Source: Streptomyces klenkii
GTDB lineage: Bacteria > Actinomycetota > Actinomycetes > Streptomycetales > Streptomycetaceae
DNA: 64,000 nucleotides
NCBI RefSeq assembly: GCF_003626645.1
Contig: NZ_RBAM01000002.1
Location: 124,001 to 188,000, forward strand
Direction: 5' to 3'
The notes below the pieces were generated by a model. That model searched no databases, was not told where the DNA came from, and saw only the letters and a list, made by a program, of their open reading frames with translations. Position 1 is the stretch's first letter. Each line of letters begins with the position of its first letter. Below are positions 53,684 to 62,384 of this stretch, one piece after another. A program made the position numbers and the translations under genes.

Positions 53684-54910
53684 ATGGCCGGAGGACCGCG
53701 GCGCCGGAACCCATGGCGGGCCGCCATGGAGATCCAGGACGACCCGTCGTACACCATCGGCATCGGCGCGGAGCCCGAGAACCGCCGCCAGGTGACCGTC
53801 AAGCTCATCTGGATCTCCATCTGGTTCGCCTACATGGCGGCTCCCGTCGAGGACGTCCTCGGGGACCACCACACCCTGACCGGCGACGTCATCGGCGGCG
53901 CGGGCCTCGTGGCCTTCGTCGTCGCCTACCTCGCCCTGGTCTTCCGGCACACGTCCCGGCCCCTGGAGCGCGACCGCGTGCTCGGCGCGCTCGGCGCGCT
54001 GATCGCGCTCGCGACCGCGCTCTCCCTCACACTCGGGGGCGCCTGGCTCGTCCTCTTCGTCTACGTCTGCGTCGCTGCCGGCGCGGTCCTTCCGGCGAAG
54101 CTGTCCCGCGTCGTGATTCCGCTGGTCACGGGGGTACTGGCGGGACTCGGCGCGCTGACGCCCGGCGCCCCCGAATACCTCGCCGCCCTCCTCGTCCCGG
54201 CGCTGCTCGGCGGCTTCGCGATGAACGGGGTGCGGCAGATGGCCCTGACGGCCCGTGCGCTGCGCGAGGCCCGCGCCACGGTCGCCCACCTCGCCGCCAA
54301 CGAGGAGCGGCTGCGCCTCGCCCGCGACCTCCACGACCTCCTCGGGCACTCCCTGTCGCTCATCACGCTCAAGAGCGAGCTCACCGGGCGGATGCTCCCC
54401 GGCAAGCCCGAAGAGGCGGCCCAGCAGGTCGCCGACATCGAACGGGTCAGCCGCCAGGCCCTGGTGGACGTCCGGGAAGCGGTCAGCGGCTTCCGCCGCC
54501 CCACCCTGGAGGCCGAGCTCGCCGGCGCCCGCACCGCCCTGGCGGCCGCCGGCATCGCCGCCGACGTCTCCCGCGCCGCCGCCGGCCACCCCGACCTCGC
54601 GCCCGACGAAGAGGGCGCGCTGGCCTGGGCGCTCCGGGAAGCCGTGACCAACGCGGTGCGGCACAGCGGCGCACGCCGCTGCGAGATCGCGCTGACCGAG
54701 GAGGGCGACGAGCTCTGCCTGACCGTCAGTGACGACGGCCGCGGCCCCCGGGGCACCCACGGCAACGGCCTCACGGGCCTCGCCGAGCGCCTCGCCCTGG
54801 CCGCCGGCCACCTGGAAACCGGCCCGGGCCCGCGCTGCGGCTTCCGCTTGCGCGCATTTGTCCCCCTCTCCCGCACCCCTGCCCCGGAGCGCCCTACCCT
54901 GTCGCTGTGA
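53684..54910 (+). CDS. Sensor histidine kinase (DesK/NarL-type)
   Basis: A 408-residue membrane kinase. Four to five hydrophobic segments lie between about residues 42 and 185. The HisKA_3 dimerisation box has RDLHDLLGHSLSL with the phospho-acceptor His217. The HATPase domain has EAVTNAVRHS (N box), DDGRG (G1) and GNGLTGLAERL (G2). ATG 53684 is used, with AGGG 8 nt upstream. The membrane part replaces a classical extracellular sensor domain, so the signal is probably membrane state or a membrane-active drug. It overlaps the response-regulator gene by 4 bp. Confidence 0.93.
   Translation: MAGGPRRRNPWRAAMEIQDDPSYTIGIGAEPENRRQVTVKLIWISIWFAYMAAPVEDVLGDHHTLTGDVIGGAGLVAFVVAYLALVFRHTSRPLERDRVLGALGALIALATALSLTLGGAWLVLFVYVCVAAGAVLPAKLSRVVIPLVTGVLAGLGALTPGAPEYLAALLVPALLGGFAMNGVRQMALTARALREARATVAHLAANEERLRLARDLHDLLGHSLSLITLKSELTGRMLPGKPEEAAQQVADIERVSRQALVDVREAVSGFRRPTLEAELAGARTALAAAGIAADVSRAAAGHPDLAPDEEGALAWALREAVTNAVRHSGARRCEIALTEEGDELCLTVSDDGRGPRGTHGNGLTGLAERLALAAGHLETGPGPRCGFRLRAFVPLSRTPAPERPTLSL
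54895..54900 (+). promoter_or_regulatory. Possible internal leaderless promoter for the response regulator
   Basis: TACCCT lies inside the end of the kinase gene, 6 nt before the GTG at 54907, the same geometry as the other predicted [16 protein letters not shown] in this window. Confidence 0.3.
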
Positions 54911-55554
54911 CAGACCAGTACCACCCCGCGGACACCGCGGGCCGACGCGTCATCAGAGTCCTTCTCGCGGAGGACCAGTCCATGGTCCGGGAGGCGCTGG
55001 CGGCGCTGCTCGGGCTGGAAGGGGACATCGAGGTTGTCGCCCAGGTCGCCCGCGGCGACGAGGTGCTCGACGCCGCCCGTGCCCACGACCTGGACGTGGC
55101 ACTGCTCGACATCGAGATGCCCGGGATGACCGGGCTCGACGCGGCCGCTCTGCTGCGCCGCGAGCTGCCCTCCCTCAAGGTCGTGATCCTCACGACCTTC
55201 GGCCGCCCGGGCTATCTGCGCCGGGCGATGGAGTCGGGCGCGGATGCCTTCCTCGTCAAGGACGCCCCCGCGGCGCAGCTCGCGGACGCCCTGCGCCGGG
55301 TGCTGCGCGGCGAGCGCGTCATCGACCCGACGCTCGCGGCGGCCGCCCTCGCCGAGGGCGCCAATCCGCTGACCGACCGCGAGCGGGTGGTGCTGCGCGC
55401 CTCCGCCGACGGCTCGACCAACGCGGAGCTGGCCAGGGCGCTGCACCTCTCCAACGGCACCGTCCGCAACTACCTCTCGACCGCTATCCAGAAGACGGGC
55501 GCGCGCAACCGCGCCGAGGCCGTCCGCATCGCGAGGGACAAGGGCTGGCTGTGA
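54907..55554 (+). CDS. LuxR-family response regulator (DesR-like)
   Basis: A 215-residue two-component regulator. The receiver domain (about 15-130) has the acidic pair Glu22-Asp23, phospho-acceptor Asp68 in LLDIEMPGM, Thr in ILTTFG and Lys in LVKDAPA. The LuxR/NarL helix-turn-helix (about 150-210) reads LTDRERVVLRASADGSTNAE, LHLSNGTVRNYLSTAIQKTG. GTG 54907 overlaps the kinase gene. It probably activates the exporter operon through the palindromes at 51836-51882. Confidence 0.94.
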   Translation: MTDQYHPADTAGRRVIRVLLAEDQSMVREALAALLGLEGDIEVVAQVARGDEVLDAARAHDLDVALLDIEMPGMTGLDAAALLRRELPSLKVVILTTFGRPGYLRRAMESGADAFLVKDAPAAQLADALRRVLRGERVIDPTLAAAALAEGANPLTDRERVVLRASADGSTNAELARALHLSNGTVRNYLSTAIQKTGARNRAEAVRIARDKGWL

Positions 55555-55587
55555 GGATGCCGGCGGGCCCCGCGGCCGGGGCGGTGG

Positions 55588-56424
55588 TCAGTTGAGCATC
55601 GCCCGGGCCGCCCGCGCCTGCCGCCGCACGGTCTCCGCGACCGTCGGCTCCAGCGCGTCGATGACCTCCGCGTACTCCTCCATCTCGTGCGCGCCGCCCA
55701 CGAAGTCGCCCCGCTCCACGAGCAGCTCGGCGCGCTCGTAGCGCAGCCTGGCCGGGTGGCTGGGCAGCAGCAGGGACAGCTCGACGGCCCACAGCTGGAC
55801 GTCGCTGCGCTCGGGCCGGGCCGCGGCCCAGGCGCGGATGTTGTTCAGGACCCGCAGCACGATCTCGGCCGGCTCCGCGGGGGAGAACATCGACGGGGCC
55901 AGCGGGGCGCCCGTGGCGCCTGCCACCAGCAGGCCCGCCTCCTCCTCGGACAGCGTCCGCCCGCCGTCGAAGGGGTCGGCCAGCACGTGCTGCCCGTACG
56001 GCTCGCCGAAGCCGACGACGAAGTGGCCCGGCAGCGCCACCCCGTACACCGGCGCGCCCGCCCGCCGCGCGACCTCCATCCACACCACGGACAGCAGGAT
56101 CGGCAGCCCGCGGCGGCGCCGGAGCACCTCCGTGAGCAGCGAGGACTCCAGCCGCCGGTAGTCGGCGGGGGAGCCGTGGAAGCCGCAGCGCTCGCCGAGG
56201 AGGACCGCCAGCGCCTCCGCCCACCGCCGCGGGGGCGCCTGCCGGCCCAGGGCGGGGAGCAGCCCGGCGAGCCGGTCCAGCTCTATCTGCGCGGCGTCGA
56301 CCGCCTCCTCGCCCGCCTCGGGGTCGGCCTCTCCGGCGATCAGCAGGCACAGCAGGGCGAGGTCGGGCCGCGTCTCGCGCGCGGCCTCCGCGAACCGCTG
56401 CCGCCGGCCGGTGGTATCGAACAT
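55588..56424 (-). CDS. Transglutaminase-like/SirB1-family protein
   Basis: A 278-residue cytoplasmic protein. It has the SirB1/transglutaminase-like arrangement FHGSPADYRRLESSLLTEVL, RRGLPILLSVVWMEVARRAG, VYGVALPGHFVVGFG. The HF in PGHFVV supplies the family histidine, but a catalytic cysteine is not obvious. The C-terminal third is TPR-like (LPSHPARLRYERAELLVERGD). ATG 56424 follows GGAGG. It converges on the response-regulator gene. Function unknown. Confidence 0.87.
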   Translation of the reverse strand: MFDTTGRRQRFAEAARETRPDLALLCLLIAGEADPEAGEEAVDAAQIELDRLAGLLPALGRQAPPRRWAEALAVLLGERCGFHGSPADYRRLESSLLTEVLRRRRGLPILLSVVWMEVARRAGAPVYGVALPGHFVVGFGEPYGQHVLADPFDGGRTLSEEEAGLLVAGATGAPLAPSMFSPAEPAEIVLRVLNNIRAWAAARPERSDVQLWAVELSLLLPSHPARLRYERAELLVERGDFVGGAHEMEEYAEVIDALEPTVAETVRRQARAARAMLN

Positions 56425-56472
56425 GGCTGCCTCCGCAGTTTCTATGGTGCGCTTCGGTCCCGGTGCCTGCGC

Positions 56473-56608
56473 ATTCCGCCGGACCCTCGCCGTCGTGGTG
56501 CCCACCGTGGCGGCGGGACTCTCCTGCCCTGCGCGCGGCGGAGAGAGGCCCGGCCTCTCGATCCCGCCGCGACGGCGACACACCACGACGGCGAGGGTCC
56601 GGCGGAAT
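56473..56608. repeat. 136-bp palindromic element with perfect 28-bp ends
   Basis: Arms 56473-56500 and 56581-56608 are a perfect 28-bp inverted repeat beginning ATTCCGCCGGACCCTCGCCG. In the centre GAGAGGCC-c-GGCCTCTC (56543-56559) forms another hairpin. The element lies in the 215-bp gap between two minus-strand genes. Its left end recurs at 24057, so it is a dispersed, possibly REP/MITE-like sequence. Confidence 0.8.
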
Positions 56609-56639
56609 ACGGGGTCACCGCAAGCAGTGCTACGCGGTG

Positions 56640-57653
56640 CTACGGACGCGCCTCACGGCGATAGTGATACGCGTGGTGCGTCGTGAAGCCCAGCTCGTCG
56701 TACAGGGCCGCCGCCGCGCCGTTGTCCGTCTCCACCTGGAGGTACGCCGCCGAGGCGCCCTCGCTCAGGGCCCGCTCCGCGAGGCGTGCCATGACCTGCG
56801 TGGCGAGCCCCTGCCGGCGGTGGTCCGGGTGCACGGCGACCGCCGAGAAGCCCGCCCACCGGCCGTCGACCACGCACCGGCCCACGGCGGCCGGGCCGCC
56901 GGCCCCGCCCGGCACCGTCGCGAACCACACCGACGGCCCACCGCCCAGCACGGCCAGGGCGTCCCCGGCGCTCGCGCCGGTCCGCCCGTACGCGCGCAGC
57001 CACGCCTCGTCGGCGGTACGTGTCAGCTGCACGTGTTCCGTGGGGGCCCCGGTGTCGGCGATCGGGGCGAGCGCGGCCGTCCGCATCAGGGCGTGGCGCT
57101 CCGCCGTCCAGCCGCGCCCGGCGAGCTCCGCGTCCAGCAGCGCGTCCCGCTCCGGGTCGCCGGTCGTGACCTGGATGGCCGCGGGCAGGGAGCGCTCGGC
57201 GTACCAGGCGCTCACGCGGTCCACGGCCTCCGGCAGCGGCAGCCCGCAAGCGCCGAGCGGCAGGGCCGAGTTGGCGCGGGTGGTGAAGCCGCCCGCCGCG
57301 CGCAGGGTCCAGTCGCCGAGGCGCGCGGTCTCCCGGGCCGGCCAGCCGCGGGCGGCGGTCTCCTGGAGCTCGCGCACCGTGGCGGCGGGACCCCGCCGCC
57401 GGGGCGGGGCGGCCGGCACCACCTTGCCCGCGACGAGCGCGTCCTCGCCGAACGTGACAATCTCTCCGGTCCGCCGTGTGATCCGCAGCACGCCGCCCTC
57501 CCAGGAGGTGAGGACGCCGACGGTGTCCGTGAACCGCTCGGCGGACCCCGCGGAAGACCCTACTGAAGGGTTCAGACGGCGTACGGATACCCTTTTTCCC
57601 ACATCAGCGGTACTGATCCTGATTTCCAGCCGTCCGCCCGTGGTGAATTCCAC
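56640..57653 (-). CDS. GNAT acetyltransferase with N-terminal SH3-like domain
   Basis: A 337-residue protein starting at GTG 57653. Residues about 1-75 form a small beta domain (RISTADVGKRVSVRRL, FTDTVGVLTSWEGGVLRITR). Residues about 95-337 hold acetyltransferase-fold sequence, with the acetyl-CoA loop VAVHPDHRRQGLATQVMARL and the end VETDNGAAAALYDELGF. This architecture matches the conserved actinobacterial proteins related to Mycobacterium tuberculosis Rv0428c. It is divergent from fdxA; the 114-bp gap between them carries both promoters. Substrate unknown. Confidence 0.9.
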   Translation of the reverse strand: MEFTTGGRLEIRISTADVGKRVSVRRLNPSVGSSAGSAERFTDTVGVLTSWEGGVLRITRRTGEIVTFGEDALVAGKVVPAAPPRRRGPAATVRELQETAARGWPARETARLGDWTLRAAGGFTTRANSALPLGACGLPLPEAVDRVSAWYAERSLPAAIQVTTGDPERDALLDAELAGRGWTAERHALMRTAALAPIADTGAPTEHVQLTRTADEAWLRAYGRTGASAGDALAVLGGGPSVWFATVPGGAGGPAAVGRCVVDGRWAGFSAVAVHPDHRRQGLATQVMARLAERALSEGASAAYLQVETDNGAAAALYDELGFTTHHAYHYRREARP

Positions 57654-57767
57654 AGCTCTCCTCGCCCCTCTTGTTCGTCAAGTGCCCGGGAACGGAGATA
57701 CTAGGTGTGGGCATCGACGACGCCGCGCTCCCGCGCGAGATGAGCCCTACCGAGGAGGAACGACAGC

Positions 57768-58097
57768 GTGACCTACGTCATCGCGCAGCCTTGTGTCGAC
57801 GTGAAGGACAAGGCGTGCATCGAGGAGTGCCCCGTCGACTGCATCTACGAGGGTTCCCGGTCCTTGTACATCCACCCGGACGAATGTGTCGACTGTGGTG
57901 CCTGTGAGCCGGTCTGCCCCGTCGAGGCGATCTTCTACGAGGATGACACTCCCGAGGAGTGGAAGGACTACTACAAGGCGAACGTCGAGTTCTTCGACGA
58001 GCTCGGCTCGCCCGGTGGCGCCTCGAAGCTCGGCCTGATCGAGCGCGACCACCCCTTCATCGCCGCGCTGCCCGCGGACATCAACCCGGAGCACTGA
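57768..58097 (+). CDS. fdxA: Seven-iron ferredoxin
   Basis: A 109-residue ferredoxin carrying one 3Fe-4S and one 4Fe-4S cluster. The cysteines are in PCVDVKDKACIEECPVDC and CVDCGACEPVCPVEA, the pattern of actinobacterial FdxA. It shuttles electrons to P450s and other oxidoreductases in the cytoplasm. GTG 57768 gives MTYVIAQPC, with GAGGAA upstream. It is followed after 89 bp by dapC, as in many actinobacteria. Confidence 0.95.
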   Translation: MTYVIAQPCVDVKDKACIEECPVDCIYEGSRSLYIHPDECVDCGACEPVCPVEAIFYEDDTPEEWKDYYKANVEFFDELGSPGGASKLGLIERDHPFIAALPADINPEH

Positions 58098-58186
58098 CCC
58101 GAGCGGCCACCCCGGCCCCGTACGGCCGCAGCCGTGCGGGGCCGCGGCGTATCTCCGGTCACCCCCAGAGCAAGAGAGCGAACACC

Positions 58187-59284
58187 GTGAGCGCAGTCTC
58201 CTCCCGCCTCCCCGTCTTCCCCTGGGACCGGCTCGCCCCGTACAAGGCGAAAGCCGCCGCCCACCCCGACGGCATCGTGGACCTCTCGGTCGGCACCCCC
58301 GTCGACCCCGTACCGGCGCTGATCCAGCGGGCGCTCACCGACGCGGCCGACAGCCCCGGCTATCCCACGGTGTGGGGCACGGCCGAGCTGCGCGACGCGC
58401 TGACCGGCTGGGTGGAGCGCCGGCTGGGGGCCCGCGACGTGACGCACGCCAACGTGCTGCCGATCGTCGGCTCCAAGGAGCTGGTGGCCTGGCTGCCGAC
58501 GCAGCTCGGCCTCGGCGCGGGCGACAAGGTCGCTTACCCGCGGCTGGCCTACCCGACGTACGAGGTGGGCGCGCGCCTCGCGGGCGCCGAGCCCGTCGTC
58601 TACGACGACCCTACGGAGCTCGACCCCACGGGCCTCAAGCTGCTCTGGCTCAACTCGCCGTCCAACCCCACCGGCCGCGTGCTGACCGCCGACGAGATGC
58701 GCCGCACCGTCGCGTGGGCCCGCGAGCACGGGGTGCTGCTGTTCAGCGACGAGTGCTACCTGGAGCTGGGCTGGGAGGCCGAGCCGGTCTCCGTCCTGCA
58801 CCCGGACGTCTGCGGCGGCTCCTACGAGGGCATCGTCGCGGTCCACTCGCTCTCCAAGCGCTCGAACCTGGCCGGCTACCGCGCGGCCTTCCTGGCCGGC
58901 GACGCCGCCGTCCTGGGCGAGCTGCTCCAGGTCCGCAAGCACAGCGGAATGATGGTCTCCGCCCCGGTGCAGGCCGCCACGGCCGTGGCCCTGGGGGACA
59001 CGTCGCACGTGACCGAGCAGCGGGCGCGCTACGCCGCCCGGCGCGCGTCCCTGCGGGCCGCCTTCGAGGCGGCGGGCTTCCGGATCGAGCACAGCGAGGC
59101 CTCGCTGTACCTGTGGGCCACGCGGGACGAGCCCTGCTGGGACACCGTCGCCGCCCTGGCCGAGCGCGGCATCCTCGTGGCGCCCGGGGTGTTCTACGGG
59201 GAGGCGGGGGAGCGGTTCGTACGGATCGCGTTCACGGCGACCGACGAGCGCGTGGAGGCTGCGGTCCGCCGCCTGGCGGCATAG
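58187..59284 (+). CDS. dapC: Succinyldiaminopimelate transaminase
   Basis: PLP-dependent class I/II aminotransferase of the lysine/diaminopimelate pathway, converting N-succinyl-2-amino-6-ketopimelate to N-succinyl-LL-DAP. The 365-residue product has the N-terminal VDLSVGTPVDP and substrate loop LNSPSNPTGR. DECY precedes the PLP-lysine motif SLSKRSNLAGYR, and the end is FVRIAFTATDERV. GTG 58187 gives MSAVSSRLPVFPWD as in relatives. It sits near dapE, supporting a role in peptidoglycan precursor supply. Confidence 0.93.
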   Translation: MSAVSSRLPVFPWDRLAPYKAKAAAHPDGIVDLSVGTPVDPVPALIQRALTDAADSPGYPTVWGTAELRDALTGWVERRLGARDVTHANVLPIVGSKELVAWLPTQLGLGAGDKVAYPRLAYPTYEVGARLAGAEPVVYDDPTELDPTGLKLLWLNSPSNPTGRVLTADEMRRTVAWAREHGVLLFSDECYLELGWEAEPVSVLHPDVCGGSYEGIVAVHSLSKRSNLAGYRAAFLAGDAAVLGELLQVRKHSGMMVSAPVQAATAVALGDTSHVTEQRARYAARRASLRAAFEAAGFRIEHSEASLYLWATRDEPCWDTVAALAERGILVAPGVFYGEAGERFVRIAFTATDERVEAAVRRLAA

Positions 59285-59318
59285 CCGCGACCTGCGGGAA
59301 ACGGCCCGCGAGAGATAT

Positions 59319-59357
59319 CGCGAGAGGGCCCGGGAGAATCTCCCGGGCCCTCTCGCG
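59319..59357. terminator. Bidirectional terminator between dapC and the secreted-protein gene
   Basis: A 39-nt perfect palindrome: two 19-nt arms around a single A (59319-59337 and 59339-59357). It lies between convergent stops at 59284 and 59376 and would serve both. Confidence 0.85.
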
Positions 59358-59375
59358 TGCGGTGCGTGCGCTGTG

Positions 59376-59789
59376 TCAGCCGCCGATCGGGAGCTGGCCG
59401 CCGCCGAGGGGCAGGCCCTTGGCGTTCAGGCCGCCGGCGGTCTTGGTGGCCTCGCCCGCGAGCCCGGAGGTGGTGCCCGCGGCCTCGCCGGCGACCTTCT
59501 GGACGGCGGGGGCGGCGGTCTTGGCGGCCTTGCCGGTGGCGTCGGCCGCACCGGGGACGGTGGTCTTGATGGCGCTGGTGCCGACGCCCGTCACCGTGTC
59601 CCCGGCCTTGTGGGCGGCCGCGTCCACGTTGGTGCCGAGGTTCGCGCCGTCCACCGCGGTCAGGCCGCTCGTCAGGTCGGGAGCCTGCGGGGCGGCGCTC
59701 GCCGCTCCGGCCGCGCCGATGACGGGTGCCGCACCGGCAGCTACCAGGAGGGCGGCCCGGGCGATCCGACGCGTCAGGGGGAGGGACAT
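59376..59789 (-). CDS. Small secreted Ala/Gly/Thr-rich protein
   Basis: A 137-residue exported protein. ATG 59789 follows AAAGGAG. The signal peptide (residues 1-31: PLTRRIARAALLVAAGAAPV, AGAASA-APQ) is clear. The mature part is low-complexity, rich in Ala, Gly, Thr and Lys (GLTAVDGANLGTNVDAAAHK, APAVQKVAGEAAG). No enzyme motif is visible. It resembles small secreted Streptomyces proteins sometimes labelled ATP-binding without basis. Function unknown. Confidence 0.8.
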   Translation of the reverse strand: MSLPLTRRIARAALLVAAGAAPVIGAAGAASAAPQAPDLTSGLTAVDGANLGTNVDAAAHKAGDTVTGVGTSAIKTTVPGAADATGKAAKTAAPAVQKVAGEAAGTTSGLAGEATKTAGGLNAKGLPLGGGQLPIGG

Positions 59790-60088
59790 GATGCTCCTTT
59801 GGCGGAGTTGAGGACGTTGGCTGTCCGGCGAGCGGACGCAGTGACTACCGCGTGAATCCGCGGAAGGTTGCGGTACGCCACGGTAAAGAGTTGGCAATGC
59901 GTCGCATTATCTGTCCCCCTAATAGCGGGGCAAAACGGGCGCGCAGTATGCCCGTCGGGAAGGCTTACAAGCCTTTAGTTACAAGGAAACTCCGAGAAAT
60001 CCGGACGCCTGGGGCGGGCGGTGCCCGGCAATCGCGCGGGGCTGTTGTGCATACCCCCGGTGGGGGGTCCGCTCGCACTCCTGAGCGT
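59790..60088. promoter_or_regulatory. AT-richer upstream region with palindrome
   Basis: 299 bp without a gene. AAGGCTT-ac-AAGCCTT (59960-59975, perfect 7-bp arms) lies in the least G/C-rich part, about 170 bp upstream of the secreted-protein gene on the minus strand. It could be a promoter operator or the terminator of the minus-strand gene that ends at 60089. Confidence 0.4.
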
Positions 60089-61081
60089 CTACGGGGCGGT
60101 CGTGATCCGTACCTCGGGCGAGGAGTTCCCCGCCGAATTCCCCGGCCCGGCCGGTCCTCCGGAGCCCCCGGCCCCCTTGGCGCTCGTGTCCTCGCGCCAG
60201 CCGTCCCGGGAATCCGCCGCCGTCCACACCCGGTCACCGAAGGACACCCGCTCGATCCGCAGCTCGCTCGCGTGCGCCACCGCCCACGACGCCAGCTGCC
60301 AGCCGCGCCGCTCCCGGCCTCCCTCGGCCGGCTCGCCCGGGCCGGGCGCCTTGTCCGGCACGGGCACCGTCAGCGTCCGCGCCGCGGCACCCCCGGCCGC
60401 GCCCGCGCCGCCGCTCCCGGCCGCGAGCGTGTCCGCCGCCGGGACCGCCGTCTCGCCGAACTCCCGGCGCAGCTTGGCCCGCACCGCCGAGATGTCGCCT
60501 CTCTTGCCGTCGCTCGGGCTGGTCGTGCACGTGAACGCCGCGGCCTGCCGGCCCGTCAGTGCGGACGACAGCAGCGACGCGTCCGGCTCGTGCTTGGCGT
60601 ACGCCTGCGGGAAGCCGCTGCGCTGCACCTTCTGCGCGGCGACCGTCAGCGGCAGCCGCGAATAGCCCGGCACCTGCACCAGGTGGTCGTAGAACTTCCC
60701 CGCCGCGTACACCGGGTCGGTGATCTGCTGCGTGCTGCCCCAGCCCTGCGTCGGCCGCTGCTGGAACAGCCCCAGCGAATCCCGGTCGCCGTGGTGGATG
60801 TTGCGCAGCCCCGACTCCTGCATGGCCGTGGCCAGGGCGATCGTCACCGCCCGCTCCGGCAGTCCGCGCCCGGCCCCCACGGCCGAGATCGTCGCCGCGT
60901 TCACCGCCTGCTCGGGCGAGAGGGTGTACGACGCGCCGTCCGCGCGCACCGTGCAGCGCGGCGCCCCCGGGCCGCCCGTCACCAGCTGGGCGATCCCGTA
61001 ACCGATCAGCGCGAGCAGCACCGCACAGGCGGCCACGATGCGCAACATACGGCCACGTCGGGTGACGAAGATCCGGGACAT
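60089..61081 (-). CDS. Membrane-anchored lysozyme-like (transglycosylase-fold) protein
   Basis: A 330-residue protein with a basic head (MSRIFVTRRGRMLR) and one N-terminal membrane helix (about 13-33). The extracytoplasmic domain has ERAVTIALATAMQESGLRNI and DRDSLGLFQQRPTQGWG, then YYDHL-like KFYDHLVQVPGY. That is the arrangement of actinobacterial lysozyme-like proteins, with Glu in MQES as the possible catalytic acid. The C-terminal 150 residues are Gly/Pro/Ala-rich with one more beta-rich segment. It is divergent from dapE (89 bp). Confidence 0.82.
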   Translation of the reverse strand: MSRIFVTRRGRMLRIVAACAVLLALIGYGIAQLVTGGPGAPRCTVRADGASYTLSPEQAVNAATISAVGAGRGLPERAVTIALATAMQESGLRNIHHGDRDSLGLFQQRPTQGWGSTQQITDPVYAAGKFYDHLVQVPGYSRLPLTVAAQKVQRSGFPQAYAKHEPDASLLSSALTGRQAAAFTCTTSPSDGKRGDISAVRAKLRREFGETAVPAADTLAAGSGGAGAAGGAAARTLTVPVPDKAPGPGEPAEGGRERRGWQLASWAVAHASELRIERVSFGDRVWTAADSRDGWREDTSAKGAGGSGGPAGPGNSAGNSSPEVRITTAP

Positions 61082-61158
61082 GCGGCCCACGTTACTGGAG
61101 AGTGCCGACGGCGCCCGGGTCCCGCCCTCCGGCCCGGCCCCGCCCGCACCGGCCGGGC

Positions 61159-61164
61159 TAGAGT
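61159..61164 (+). promoter_or_regulatory. -10 element of a probable leaderless dapE promoter
   Basis: TAGAGT ends 6 nt before the ATG at 61171, with no ribosome site. Confidence 0.45.
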
Positions 61165-61170
61165 CGCCGC

Positions 61171-62250
61171 ATGGATGACGCCGCACTCGACCTGTCCCTC
61201 GACGCCGCCGCCCTGACCGCACAGCTCGTCGACTTCCCGTCGGTCAGCGGGAGCGAGAAGCCGCTGGCCGACGCCATCGAGAACGCCCTGCGCGCGCTGC
61301 CGCACCTGACGGTGGACCGGCACGGCAACAACGTCGTGGCCCGCACGCACCTGGGCCGCCCCGAGCGCGTCGTGCTCGCCGGCCACATCGACACCGTCCC
61401 CATCGCCGGCAACGTCCCCTCCCGGCTGGACGAGGACGGCTTCCTGTGGGGCTGCGGCACCAGCGACATGAAGTCCGGCGTCGCCGTCCAGCTGCGGATC
61501 GCGGCCACCGTGCCCGACCCCAACCGCGACCTGACCCTCGTCTTCTACGACAACGAGGAGGTCGCCGCCCACCTCAACGGCCTCGGCCACATCGCCGACG
61601 CCCACCCGGAGTGGCTCACCGCCGACTTCGCCGTCCTCCTGGAGCCCTCCGACGCCCAGGTCGAGGGCGGCTGCCAGGGCACCCTCCGGGTGCACCTGCA
61701 CACCACCGGCGAGCGCGCCCACTCCGCGCGCAGTTGGATGGGCAGCAACGCCATCCACGCGGCCGCGCCCATCCTGGCCCGGCTCGCGGCGTACGAGCCG
61801 CGCCGCCACGTCATCGACGGCCTGGAGTACCGGGAGGGCCTCAACGCCGTCCGCGTCGAGGGCGGCGTCGCCGGCAACGTCATCCCCGACGCCTGCACCG
61901 TCACGGTCAACTTCCGCTACGCGCCCGACCGCAGCCCCGCGCAGGCCCTGGAGCACGTGCGCGAGGTCTTCGCGGACTGCGGCGTCGCCGAGATCGTCGT
62001 GGACGACGAGTCGCCCGGCGCGCTGCCCGGGCTCTCCCACCCCGCCGCGGCCGCGTTCATCGAGGCCGTCGGGGGCACGCCCAAGCCCAAGTTCGGCTGG
62101 ACCGACGTCTCCCGCTTCAGCGCGCTCGGGGTGCCGGCCGTCAACTACGGCCCCGGCGACCCGACCCTCGCCCACAAGCGGGACGAGCGCGTCCGGGCCT
62201 CGCTGATCAACGACTGCGAGGAGCGGCTGCGGGCCTGGCTGGCCGGCTGA
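61171..62250 (+). CDS. dapE: Succinyl-diaminopimelate desuccinylase
   Basis: Zinc-dependent M20 hydrolase that converts N-succinyl-LL-diaminopimelate to LL-diaminopimelate and succinate, providing DAP for peptidoglycan and lysine. The 359-residue protein has metal and catalytic motifs [24 protein letters not shown] and LLEPSD. The dimerisation domain contains [11 protein letters not shown], and the last zinc ligand is in [13 protein letters not shown] 61171 is supported by the leaderless-type -10. It is followed after 134 bp by the LOG gene. Confidence 0.95.
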   Translation: MDDAALDLSLDAAALTAQLVDFPSVSGSEKPLADAIENALRALPHLTVDRHGNNVVARTHLGRPERVVLAGHIDTVPIAGNVPSRLDEDGFLWGCGTSDMKSGVAVQLRIAATVPDPNRDLTLVFYDNEEVAAHLNGLGHIADAHPEWLTADFAVLLEPSDAQVEGGCQGTLRVHLHTTGERAHSARSWMGSNAIHAAAPILARLAAYEPRRHVIDGLEYREGLNAVRVEGGVAGNVIPDACTVTVNFRYAPDRSPAQALEHVREVFADCGVAEIVVDDESPGALPGLSHPAAAAFIEAVGGTPKPKFGWTDVSRFSALGVPAVNYGPGDPTLAHKRDERVRASLINDCEERLRAWLAG

Positions 62251-62344
62251 CCCCGCCGCCGGTCTTCCGGCGGTCTGCCGTCGTCCTTCCATCGATCTTC
62301 CGTCGATCTTCCGGTGACCCGCCGGGAGGCCGAGCGCGTGGGCC

Positions 62345-62350
62345 TACGCT
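62345..62350 (+). promoter_or_regulatory. Candidate -10 element for the LOG gene
   Basis: TACGCT would start a short leader of about 28 nt that contains the GGAGGGA ribosome site ahead of the ATG at 62385. Confidence 0.4.
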
Positions 62351-62384
62351 GAACAGCAACGATCGGCAGCGGAGGGAGCACGGC

